Shown: positions 23,458 through 35,131 of the stretch, one piece after another
Layout: every line of letters begins with the position of its first letter
How positions within the stretch are numbered: position 1 is the stretch's first letter
Assembly (NCBI GenBank): GCA_904063045.1
Contig: CAJFCJ010000044.1
Location: 62,001 to 126,000 of the forward strand
Length of the DNA: 64,000 bases
Direction: 5' to 3'
DNA from: Dimorphilus gyrociliatus
Lineage: Eukaryota; Annelida; Polychaeta; Dinophilidae
The notes under the pieces: generated by a model
What the model was told of the DNA's origin: nothing
Databases searched by the model: none
The model's input: the letters and a program-made list of their open reading frames with translations, nothing else
Position numbers and translations under genes: made by a program

Positions 23458-23502
23458 TACTGTTCTAAAGAATCAGAAAAATTCCTACAATTACAATTAT
23501 GA

Positions 23503-26500
23503 TTAATGTATTTTGTTATCTTTTATAACTGTTATAATTTTTTGTATAACTTTTCTTAAAAGTAAACCAAATGAATATATATCTTTAATTTCATTATCCT
23601 TTGTTTTATAAATTGGATGTTTCAATAAAATGTTAAATGTATTACTATCATAGTCAGCTTTCTAAAATTTAGAAACAAGAATTATTTGTTTAATGAATGA
23701 ATTATTAATGAAATTAAATAGAAAAATTTTTTTTGCTTACCTTGCAAAATATTAATTCTAATGAAATATTTCCATTAAATGAAAATTGTTTTTGGTGTAC
23801 AAATATAATGGCTTTAATGATTTGTATTGAAAATTTATAATATTGTATAGATTCAGCAAATTCTTTATCAATTTGGAATTTTTTAGTGCATTCACAACAA
23901 TTTTGTATTAAATAATTTTTATTCATATTTGAAAAAAATGAATCAACTAAAGTGAAGTGGAAATCAATTATGTTTTTTGTGGGTATTGTTTTTTTAAAAA
24001 AAAAAAATTTACAAACATTTCAAAGAAGCTTCGTATTGAATTTTTTCAATTAGGGTAATTCTACTTGTCAATAAAATTTAGGTCAATATATAAAAAGATA
24101 GAAATTTACCTTTGAATTGTTTTTTTAATATGTAAACTAGACTTAAACTTGATATACCCTTTCAGTAAGAATACTATAGAGTTGTGAAGGGAAATTAAAG
24201 GTAAACTACATAAAATTATTTTATTATATATAGAATTTTGAATATATAATTGAAAAAATATAGAATAGAATCCTGTGTGAAAAAGTACAATTTGAATTTT
24301 AAAAATATTTCTCAAAGTCAATAGTTCCAGTATCATTTACCAAGAAATAAATATAATAATGATAATATAGCTTTTGTTCCCATTTCAGCAAAAGCATTTT
24401 TAACAAACTGAGCCAAGGAACTTCTATTTGAACTTGAAACAGTTTTTCTTGAACTTATCAATAAACAATACATTTTATAAAAAGTAAAGCAGGAGCTTAA
24501 ATAACAAAATGGTATCAACAATGAAAAGTATATAAATGATAATTTCCATTGATCTAATGAATTATTATTAGATCTGATATGAACATTAAAACAGATTAAT
24601 GATGATGAATGAAACTCCTTATGAAAAAAGTAACAAATTCAATAATCCTTGAGTAGTGATCAGCACATTTTGCAATTAACACACTTAGGCTTACCTTATT
24701 ATTTAGAACAGGTGAAATAGCTATTGCTAAAGAAAATGTTACTATTGAAAAAATGGTGATGAAAGGTATTTTTGTAAAAAATGGTTGTTTAAAAGGTTGT
24801 TTAATAACTTGATATCTCTCAATCATAATTAAAAATGTACATATTGCTGATAGTATGGATGAAAATGTTAAACTTATTCCCAATATTTCACAGACAATAC
24901 TAGATCTCCATGAATGATTGAATACTAATAGATTTATATCAGAAATTGCCAAATCCCGGATGATAATTATTAGTATATAAATACACGATAATAAATCACT
25001 AAGACACCTGCATATCATCAGAATTTTTAAAGGAAAGAACCAATGACATAAAAGCATAATTGAAGAAATATTTCCACATAGTCCACATATTCCAAACAAT
25101 AGAAAAATGATTAATAGTTCATCAATGAAAATATGAGATTGGCATGATTTTATCAGTGTTGTGGATTTACATTCTGTCTTAACATTCACCATTCTCCACA
25201 GAAGACAACAAATGATGTGATGTTTAGTAATGACCCTTTTAATTGATATCAATCCTTCTACTAAATGTACACCATCACTCTCTCTAAAATCAGTATGTGA
25301 TAATTCTAAATTTTCTAAATTCCTCAAATATTTAAATAAATTCTTTTCAACACTTTTCAAAAATAAATTTGACATTTTTAAATCAATTAACTTTTTTAAA
25401 TTTTCAAATAATTCCATTTTCAATAGATTTATATTATTTAATGAAATATCTAAATATTCTAGTTCAGTACAATTCCATATTTGTATTATATCCAATGAAA
25501 ATAAAGTATTGTTGGATAAATTTAAATATTTTAAAAGTTTCATTGTATAAGGAAATATAAGATAGTTGTCTAATTTGTTGTCATGGAGATTTAAATACAC
25601 AATATTTGGAAATTTTGTTGTAAAGAATGAATAATTGCTTGGTGAACTATTCATTACTTCTAAATGGATGAGATTATTTGAAGGTTCAATTGAAACTTGC
25701 TCTATTAAGTTTCCAATTAGAATAATTGTCTTATATATTTTGGTCATAAAACTCAGTGCAGTCTTGTCATTCTCTGACAATAATTCATTTGGCTCTAATT
25801 CACAAGCAATTGCCAGAGAATGTACTCTACAACTGGAAATATTATTCAAGGAACTGTATGAGCAAAACAGTTCATCACTCCCATAAAGACAGTCAATAAT
25901 ACCATCACAAACATGATTGAGTGGAAAGAATTTCTTTCTCTCATTTCTACAATTGAAATATCCCTGAGGCATGAAATTCTCTAAAATAAGATTGTTCATT
26001 GAAATGTTTGTAATTTTTAGTAATTTCTGTTTACCACAGCCATATTCATCATCGCCTTTGTAACAATGATTGATACCATCACAGACCAGATCAACTGATA
26101 TACAATAATACTCTTCAATGCATAGATACTGTCCAATGGAACAACTGTCAACCTCTTCACAGTCTTGCTTAAAGACGTTTGTTATGGCAACACCCATTGA
26201 TGAATGTGTGAAATAACATGGTTCAAAAAAGTCATACTTTTCAAATAATGAACTTTCATCATTGTTTACAATACAATCAACTTTCCCATCATCCACTGAC
26301 AACTCATGAAGACAATAATTACTGCATTTGAATTGATATTCATGATGACAATCTGAAAAAAATTGTATTATTATCTTTTTCAATAGAAATTTCAACACTT
26401 TTGAATACCTTTTGTAAAATTGTTCATAATTGCCTTGGGATGTGAACATAATTCATCACTTTTATCAAAGCAATTGTATTCATTATTACAAACATCATTT

Positions 26501-29500
26501 TCATTGACACATTGTCCATTGTGACATTTACTAAATGTGGAAATTTAGTTTTAGATGCTTTTGATGAGCTATATCTTTTTAAAAGTTGCATATAAACTGG
26601 TAAATATAATTACATTTCTCCATCAAGGCATTCATCTCGCTCTTTTAACAAAAAAGAAAATAATACAAGTGATTGTATTTTTGTTAAATCTAATGACAAA
26701 CCACAAAATAGTTCATCTGATCTATCTGAACAGTCATTATTTAAATTACAAACATAATTTAATTCTATAGAGACATTTGTTGACAAACATTTGAATTTGT
26801 ATTTAATAATTTCATCACATTCCCATTCATCTTCACCAGATTTACAATCTCTATTTTTATCACAAACATATAAAATATTAATGAATATTCCATCTTCTTT
26901 ACATAAGAATGTATTCTTCTTTGCTTTAAAATGTTGAAAATTTGAGAAGTAGTTGACAATTTCCATATCAAAATCTTTTTAGTTTTTTTTTTTAAAAGAA
27001 AATGTTTAATTATTATTATTATTATTTTTAAATCAAACATTTTTGTGCTTACTTAGTCGTTTTTGGCATATAACATAGCCAAAGTTATTTTTGTATTTAC
27101 ACCTATGAAATGACATTGAAGACAAATAAGGCATTTGGTACTAATAGGCAAAAGAAAAAAGAAAACTTTTTAAGATTTAAAGTATGTTGAAAAAAAATTA
27201 CTTCAAAATCTGGAACATGATGGAAACAGCTATTTTCAAGTAATGAGTAAGTTTTTTCTCTATTTGTAGCTTCTTTTTTTAAATGGCGAATGTATGTTGG
27301 TAAATTCAATGATATATTACTGCTAGTTGTAAATACAGTAACATTTCTTGAATTTTTCATTATTTTCACAACTGTTTTTTTCAAAATTTTGTAAAAAGAT
27401 TTATAATGGAAAAAAAATATTTTCTTTTTTACTGTTCAAATCTTTAAATATATTTTCAAAATCATTTTTTAAAATTTGAATAAATTGATTAAAAAAAATA
27501 TAAAGAAAATTTTTTTCTTTCAATACAGGAAAATCAGCCAACACTAAATTTTTTTTCCCACAAAGTTCACTACTTTCATGAATTGTTAAACTAGTAGTAG
27601 AAGAAAATAGATAATAACAGACATCATATATTACAAATACTGTATCACCATCACAAACTTTGCTTTGTTTTTTAGAACATTTTATTGTTGTCGGAACAAA
27701 AGGTTTTGACATAAATAAACTGAGAATTTGTTTTAAAAAATGATAATTAACAATTATTTTACTGAATATAAAATGCCTACAATTTTGAAGGTCATTAAAA
27801 GGTGATATTTTGATTGTTAACTAAAATGTAATTAAGTATTTTTCAGACAAGATTTCAAGATAATAAAAACTGCAAAATTGATGGCATTTTTTTTAAACAA
27901 TATCATTTACCTATCATACAAGTTACAATCATTGATATCTTTTGAATCATTTCGACAATTCAAAGTCTCTATTAATTCAAAAGCCATTTTGGTACTTGAA
28001 TAAATTTTCTTTATACCAGAAGTTTCAATAATATTTCCGTATGAAAAATTGAAATGTGAACAAAACTTTTGAATTTCATAGAATTTTAAATAAACAAAAT
28101 AGACTTTAAAATTATTAATCTGGACTATTGGGAACCCCTTGAAACTTTTATAATCATGTTTTTTATCTGACAATAATGTAGTTTTACTCTGAAATTTATA
28201 TTCTGTAAAATGATCAATTTGGATTAAAATCCATATGGATCCAAAATTATTGTGATTTAGTTTAAAAAGATTGATTACCTAAATGTTGTATTGTATAGCA
28301 CTGAGCTGATACTGTTATGAAGAATATCAATTTATTTCTTTCATTCTCATTAATACTGATTGTTTGATTGGGTGATTTATTGATTCAATGATTGGCTTGT
28401 ACATATATTGATATATTTATTCTTACTTTTCACTCAATTTGCAGCCTACTAGGTTTTGTTTTCTCATTTTACAATGTGCAATAAATAATGATGACTGTGT
28501 TTAAAAATATTTTACAATAATCTTAATCTTTAATAGTTTCACACCTTTAGCAAAATCTGTCTTTTGTTGCAAGTGCTCTTTAACAGTTTCATTGAACGAC
28601 TCTTGCACAAAAGTAGACAGGCAACAATTTTATCAGTATTATAGTTAAAAATTAATGGAAGGACACCATAAGATTTGGATACAAAGTAATCATCAACTTT
28701 TAATTTGTACAGAAAATCAATTATAAAATGATTTTGTTGTTTGGATTCATTTTTTGCTATTTCAATATCTAACAACAGATTTTAAAGGATAAATATGATT
28801 AATATTGCACAATAGTAACTGGACTCTGTTGAAAACTCCCAATAATAACTAACCATTCAATTCCAAAAGTGAACAGTTAACATTATAATAACCAAGTGCA
28901 ATTGTGTCATTTACAGGTAGAAAGCTCATCTCTTTACCATCATTCAAAATTGAAACAAAAACACTTCCATTTATATTCAGATATGTTTTGGAAATTTTGA
29001 TAATATATTCATTTTTCTCACACAATTCAATCCTTTTAGTTTGATTGTCATTCAGAACATAATAATACAATTCATTCCATTTTAAATATAAATTATATAA
29101 TCCATCCTTTTCAAAATTACTAACTAAATCTTTTTGAAAATTTCAAATATTTAAATAAAAAATTTATCATTTCAAATTTTTTAAATGAATGCATACATTT
29201 TCCTTGTTTTTTATAACAATTCAACAATATTCCATATTTTATACTTCCATTTTGTAAACTCATTTTTAAATTTTTATTTTTATTAAATAGATGAATTTGA
29301 ATATATTTTAAATTATTACTCAATGATTTTGATAATTTTAAAGGATTTGCTAATGAATGTAAATTATCATAATTCATCATTGAACAAATTTTATTGTATA
29401 TTATTGTTGGAATATTCTTATATTTAAAAAAATATGTTGAATTTTCATTGGTTTTCATAACTTTTAAAGACAAAACACCGTTTGAAAATTTTTCAAATAT

Positions 29501-30856
29501 TTCAAGATTTTCCAAAAACAAATTTGTAGAATTAAATTTTAAATAGTAATCTATAAGATTTTTAATGCAAAAATTTTGGTAAGCCTATTTTTTTGAAAAC
29601 ATACCATCATTTATTGGTTGTTGACACTCAGTTTCAATTAATAGGGCATTCATATCAATGGACTTTACTTCTACAACATGACAATTCTTGAATGATTCAT
29701 TGTAGAGTTTACAGCCCTTAATGTAATAACTCTTTAAACAAAAATGTCTGATTATAAAGGTGTGATTTTCTATTGTGCATTACCCCTTTTTTTATTCTAT
29801 GTTTACTCCAAGAACATGTCTTTTCTTTTAAAACCATTAACAAACTTTTACAAATGAAAATACAACCATCCAAAGGTTTAGTTTCCAAATCAAAAAATGG
29901 AAGAAATGCATCATATGTTTTAGAGTTAAATATATAGCTATTGAAAGTTCTGACTAATTTCGGATATAACCATTCTACAGCTTTCCTAGGTCTTTTAAAA
30001 TATTTAACAATTTCCAAATCTATAAGAAACCATTGAGTCATTCATTCACTTATTTAAAAAAAAAAAGAAAAAAAATTTATAAACCATTTAAATCAATAAA
30101 TGCACATACTAATGAACTAGTCTTATTATTGACATTAAACTCTCCAACTAATTCATTTTGAAAATTAAATGTTGCCAATGAAAAATTGTAACCAATTTTT
30201 AAAAAGTTATTATTATGATAATTTTGAAAAAAAAATTGATTTTGTTGACAAATTTCTCTTCTATTTCTAATTTTATGTTTGTTTATAAAATAATTCGACT
30301 GGTTTATTCTGATAAACATTTGATGTTGAATTCCATTAATTGAAATACTAAAAATGTCTAATAAAAAAAAATTTTTTTTTTAAATTGTTTAAAATTTAAG
30401 GTTTTCACCAACATTTTGAATTTTTTTTGAAACATTTCAATACCAGAACATTTCTAGTTATTTTATGGTATATATATCTAAAGTCATATGATCAATTGAT
30501 TGATTGATTGATGAACCTTATCGAAAATAAAATTCATACCCATAGACTATTGATTCTGGCTTATAGACAATTTTAGCTGATTGTGCAATATATTTATTTC
30601 CATAGTAAATGATTGAATGGAATGAATCATAACCCATTTTTTTACATAAATAATTAGTAGTCATTGGATGATAATTTTCATAAGAGAAATAATAGATTTC
30701 GTTACTAACATTCATAAACACATATCCTTCATTGAAAACATCATTTTTCTTTATTATATCCATTGAAAATTGTGATTCTAATGAAAAATATTTTCTACAA
30801 ACAACTCGATTATCTAAAAGTAAAATGTTTAATATTGAAATGGCTAGTGAATACAT
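23503..30856 (-). CDS. LGR/GRL101-type receptor C: SRCR, CTLD, 6 LDLa, LRR, 7TM, kinase-like tail
   Basis: ATG 30856 opens a signal peptide (MYSLAISILNILLL). N-terminal exons (30856-27900) carry several SRCR-like domains, for example NYLCKKMGYDSFHS near 30630 and the segment at 27907-28173. C-type-lectin-like domain at about 27712-27200. Six LDLa repeats run from 26910 to 25860. A 617-codon open frame (24596-26449) holds the last three LDLa, about six LRRs, a Cys-rich LRR C-cap and TM1-TM4 with ERY (near 24812). TM5-TM7 lie in short exons to about 24110; TM7 has lost the NPxxY motif (HNSIVF). Tail exons at 23926-23730 and ~23640-23503 read as a kinase C-lobe: HQKQFSFNGN at the catalytic-loop position (no HRD Asp), then IKDIYSFGLLL, typical of kinase subdomain IX. 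Ends in TAA. Predicted surface receptor with a pseudokinase-like tail. No break in the long exons. Confidence 0.8.
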
Positions 30857-31700
30857 TGTACTCAAAATAATGAAAAGGAAAATAAAAGAAATTCAACATG
30901 AAGCATTTTCTATTTTTAGATTTCAATATTAGAATTTCGTTTTGAAATTTAACACTTAAAAATTTTAATTTGAATTTTTCAATTTAAATAAAAGATATTG
31001 AAATCAAATGAAATTTTATAAAATATTGAATTAAGTTATTATGGAATTTTATCACATTTTTTCAAATATTACTCAACAATTTATTGTAGTTTGAATGTCC
31101 TAAACTGGTTTAATTTTATTTGATTACTTTTGATAACAGATTTATTCAAACTAGAGAAACAGTCTTTTTGTTAAAACTGGTTCAAAAAATTTTCACTTGT
31201 TTCCTACTTTTCTAATTTAATGAAGAATTTCAAAAAAAAAAATCTTCAAGAAAGAAGGTATGAAGTGGGTTAGGGCATTCCCATCTAAAGGTTAGGCATA
31301 TTGGAAAAGGATAGAACCTCTGATATTTCCATCAGTGTGAGCAGAAAAAATTTTCTTGGCACATGGCCATCTCTAATTGTTGTCATTTCTTGTTTCATAA
31401 ACAACATTTGTTCAAAGAGAATTGTGAATTGGAGTATGATCTTGAATGGTCAAAATTTTGGACAATGAATTTACAAGAGTTAGTGATTTTGTAATTATGT
31501 TTGGTGACTGTTATAGAGACATGATGATACTCATAAATTACAATGAAATTTGGCATTTAAGAGATTTGGAAATTTGGAATTTACTTTTATGCATTTTCCA
31601 AAGTATTACTTGTATTAAATGTGACTGTCTCCTAATTCACAAGTAACAAAAATATGAAATATACTCTTCAGATTAAAGCCATATGACCAACAGGGGTCCA
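30857..31700. other. Intergenic, with a TTAGGG-containing repeat relic
   Basis: Upstream region of gene C, AT-rich. About 31262-31330 resembles the interior of the MITE at 197-403 (GGGTTAGGG, 'cccatctaa', 'ggttaggcat'). The short ORF at 31446-31646 shows no recognisable domain. Confidence 0.5.
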
Positions 31701-34422
31701 GGAGAAAACGTCCACAAGAGAAAACATCCACAGGAGAAAACGTCCACAGGAGAAAATGTCAACAAGAGAAAATGTCCATAACTTAGGAGAAAACATCAAC
31801 AGCAATTTTTTATATGAACAATGGTTTAGAGATTAATATTTGGTATAGATAAATAGGTTTAAATATTATTATTGAGATTATAAAAATTATGCAATGATAG
31901 ATCCGCCATATTGTTGAGGAACTATTTCCTGTTTATGTTTTCCTGTTTTTGGTTCCTTTCAAAAAGAAAACAGTTTTGTTAAAATACTATCTGCAAAAGA
32001 TATTTACTAAGTTTAATTACAAAACATGGCAATAATAGAAAAATTTGAATATCTTTGGATAGATCTTTTAAATTTTTATCAACTTAAGGTAAGTTTATCA
32101 TTAACTAAATCAGGTTTTTGAAAATTTTGAGCAACCATTTTGGCTAACTTTCACTTCTTGTTGATAGATAATGGGATATTGCTACAAATGCAAGGAAAAA
32201 ATGCTTGGAAGACAGCATACAAAAAAATGTCAATTATGCCACCATTTGATAATGATTCATAAGAAATGTATTAAAGTGAGTTTTAATTCAATTTTTAACA
32301 AATGGTATTTTTCTATATGATAATTGCATTAAACAGGAAATGATCTGTTTCTTTGCAACATTTGCCAAGACATTTCCAAGAGAACATGTTTGGTCACATT
32401 ACAACATCTGTCTATCAACCAAATCAAAAGAATGGATTCTGTATTGGAAAAAGGAGTTAAGATAACAGATGAACAAGTAAGCACTGATGCTATCACTGAG
32501 AATGATGTTGTTAATAATGGTTCAGATGTTGAAAAAATGGAAAACAAAATGATGTTGTGGAAGATAATTATGTTATTGTTTAAAACAATTATACAGAAGT
32601 AATGATTGAGTGTAACATTGGGATAACAACAGAAAATCTTTCACATAATTCAAATAATGTGATGGAAACTTCTTTCCAAAATTCTCCAACATCAAAAAAA
32701 GTGGATATGGAGCCAACTTTCAAAGTTTTGAAAGGAATGAGTCAAAAAGGCAAAGATCTTTTAGCTTATGATGGTTATATATTTATAATAAAGATGAAAA
32801 GATTAACAAAAACATTCTGGACATGCAGTGTAAGAAACAAGAACAACAAATGTCCAGCAAGTGTAAATCAATTGGAAGATCAATTTTATCCTGGAAAAAA
32901 ACCTCATTCCCATAAAAGAGAAGATGGACTGGAAAAGAAAATTACAATTAGAAAAGAAATTAAAAAATTGTGTGAAACTGAAACTTTCTTTTCTGGAAAA
33001 CATTTGGCTGAAGAAGTATTAAAACATCACTGTGACTCTGAAGATGCTATTCCATCAATGGATAACTGCGGCAGATTAGCAAATTGGACAAAAAGGAGAT
33101 TTCAGCCAGCAGAGCTAACAGATGTCCACTCAAATTTTGATTTATCATTTATACCTGATAATTTTTTGGTGAAAGATATTAAAATGAAAGATGACAGGAT
33201 AATAATATTTTCAACTCCAAAACAAATTGAGCTTTTGTCAAAGGGAAAGATATGGTTTTTGGGTGGTACATTCAAATGTGTTAGAGATCCATTTTACCAA
33301 TTGTTCACTGTTCATGGATTCATTAAAAAACATGGAGAAATGAAACAAGTTCCCTTACTGTTTGCATTTATGGCCTCCAAGAAAAAGACAGCTTATAAGA
33401 AATTATTTCAGGTAAATGCTTTTCAATTTGCAAAAACAAAATATTAAAAATGTTAAAACAGTCAATAAAGGAGCTGACCAATCAACATATACCAATGAAA
33501 TTTGTTGTTGATTTTGAAAGGGGTATCTGGAGAACTTTGTCATCTGTTTATCCTGAGGTTGCAATTAAAGGATGTGTCTTTCACTGGATCCAATCAGTGT
33601 TTAGAAAAATTCAAGTAATCCTTATAATCATTTGTCATGAAAATATGAATATATATTTTAATTATAGGAATTGGGCTACTCTGGTGAATGTAAAGCAAAA
33701 GGAGAGAGCTATCATTGCATGAAAAAAATAATAGCGTTACCATTTCTACCATCAAACATCATTGAGAGTGCATTTAAAAACATGGAGCAGGCCACTTCAA
33801 CATATTTAGGACCACTTATTGATTACATGAAGAACCAGTGGTTATATGGATATTATCCATCACACACTTGGTCTATATATGGTGAAGCAATCAGAACCAA
33901 CAATGATCTGGAAGGATGGCACAACAGATTAAATAGGAATATTCATGCAAATTCCTCATTGTATGTGATCATTGATGAATTAAAGAGAGAAGCAGAGTTG
34001 ATTTCCCTTTACAAAAAATTATGAAGTGAGAGAAAGATCTGTAGACAGCAAAGAAAACCATATCAGAAAATTCAAAGTCAGATTTTTGGTATATGGGAGG
34101 AATTTGAAGTTAGATCAGTATCTGCATCAGAGTTATTAGAAAAGGCAGCAAACATTTACATTATGTCATGAACAACTTTAGCTAGTTACAAAAAACTTAG
34201 AAATTTTTTGGAATTCATATTCTGGTAGTTTATACATGTTTTGTAGTTATCTCTTTTATATTAGACATATCTTATTACATGAATAAAATATTACACATCT
34301 TTTTTTCTAATTTTTCATATTTTCATTCAAATATTAATCTCTAAACCATTGTTCATATAAAAATTTGCTGTTGATGTTTTCTCCTAAGTTATGGACATTT
34401 TCTCTTGTGGACGTTTTCTCCA
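31701..34422 (+). mobile_element. MULE DNA transposon 2
   Basis: Long inverted ends: 31701-31850 is matched in reverse by about 34318-34422, including GGAGAAAACGTCC units and the adjacent 'aacaatggtttagagatta' block. The left arm carries extra tandem copies of the unit. The encoded transposase is related to element 1. I could not find a convincing 9-bp target duplication, so the outermost boundary is uncertain by a few bases. Confidence 0.82.
32026..34024 (+). pseudogene. MULE transposase with PHD-like finger (element 2)
   Basis: Start ATG at 32026; a PHD-like finger spans exons around 32168-32370 (CYKC...CQLC...H-x3-C...CNIC). After an acidic linker, the frame breaks near 32560-32600 (frameshift and TAA). 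From 32602 an open frame runs through the FLYWCH-like segment (WTCSVRN...H.H) and the transposase core. The first catalytic position reads FLGGTFK, Gly instead of the Asp in element 1. The second Asp (FVVDFE, near 33503) and the Glu (NNDLEGWH, near 33900) are present. An intron at about 33616-33667 is shared in position with element 1. The lost Asp plus frameshift make it non-autonomous. Confidence 0.75.
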
Positions 34423-34469
34423 TAAACACACAATATATAGGCAGATAAACAATACTTACCCAAATTTCC

Positions 34470-34529
34470 TTTCCAATCCATTCATTAGCCAAAGCAACCT
34501 ACAACATGGCTCAACTAAATGAATGTTGG
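34470..34529 (+). repeat. Dispersed repeat, copy 2 of 2
   Basis: Copy of 7327-7390, lying about 320 bp upstream of the hammerhead at 34853. Confidence 0.6.
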
Positions 34530-34850
34530 ATAAAGTCTGTTAAAAACAAAAACAAAAACAAAAATAGAAAACAACACCTTTAAAAAGTTAAGCTTTATTC
34601 TCCTTTATTTTTTCCTCACTTCAATATTTCACACTCTAGTCCATCATCTTTCATTTTTGCTTGAATGTTTTGTTTTCTTCTATTTTTTGTCTTTTTCATT
34701 TCCAGTCTAAATTTTAATTTTCTTATTACTGTAATATAGATTTTATACACTAACATATAAGAATCTCTATCAACAAATAATACAATGATTATCTGGAGAG
34801 AATTTTATTAGGAAAATTCTCAAACCTCTCAACTTTTCAACCAAACTTTC

Positions 34851-35130
34851 AAGACCCTGAAGAGTCCCAGATACATAAAATTAGTAGAGAGGGGGACGAA
34901 ACCACGGTAGGTCAAATAGGTAGGAAAATATAAAAAAAAGTTGAAAAAAAATGTTTTGAAAATTTTTTGAAATAGTTTTTTCTAGTGGAAATTGTTTTAA
35001 ACATTGATTTTGGTGTATTCTTTCTTTGGCTGCTTCCCATAAACACTTGGGACTCTTGAAATGTGAGAAGTTCTGTTTCTCTTTTTTGACTTTGTCATAA
35101 GTACATAAGTATATATGTGTGCAAACGATT
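34851..35130 (+). mobile_element. Hammerhead-bearing dispersed repeat, copy 3
   Basis: Full-length-looking copy of the element at 6536. It carries the ribozyme at 34853-34913, then GTAGGAAAA, 'ggaaattgttttaaac', 'ggctgcttccca' and 'gggactcttgaaatgtgag'. The right end is diverged but retains 'gcaaac'. It lies tail-to-tail against the last LRR codons of the NLR gene (stop at 35132). Confidence 0.72.
34853..34913 (+). ncRNA. Hammerhead ribozyme (second copy)
   Basis: Stem I GACC (34853-34856), CTGAAGA (34857-34863), stem II GTCCC (34864-34868) with GGGAC (34893-34897), GAAA (34898-34901), stem III CC/GG with a two-base loop (34902-34907), cleavage triplet GTA (34907-34909), stem I GGTC (34910-34913). 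Loop sequences and stem III differ from the copy at 6536 while pairing is kept (stem II gains a base pair; stem III is CC/GG here), suggesting the fold has been under constraint. Confidence 0.85.
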
Positions 35131-35131
35131 C

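Noticed and set aside
23487-23502. 17-bp match to the retroelement 33-bp block beside the gene C stop
   Set aside because: Short, low-complexity AT-rich match without matching flanks; could be chance.
25230-25886. Plus-strand ORFs opposite gene C
   Set aside because: Antisense shadows of the LRR-coding exon.
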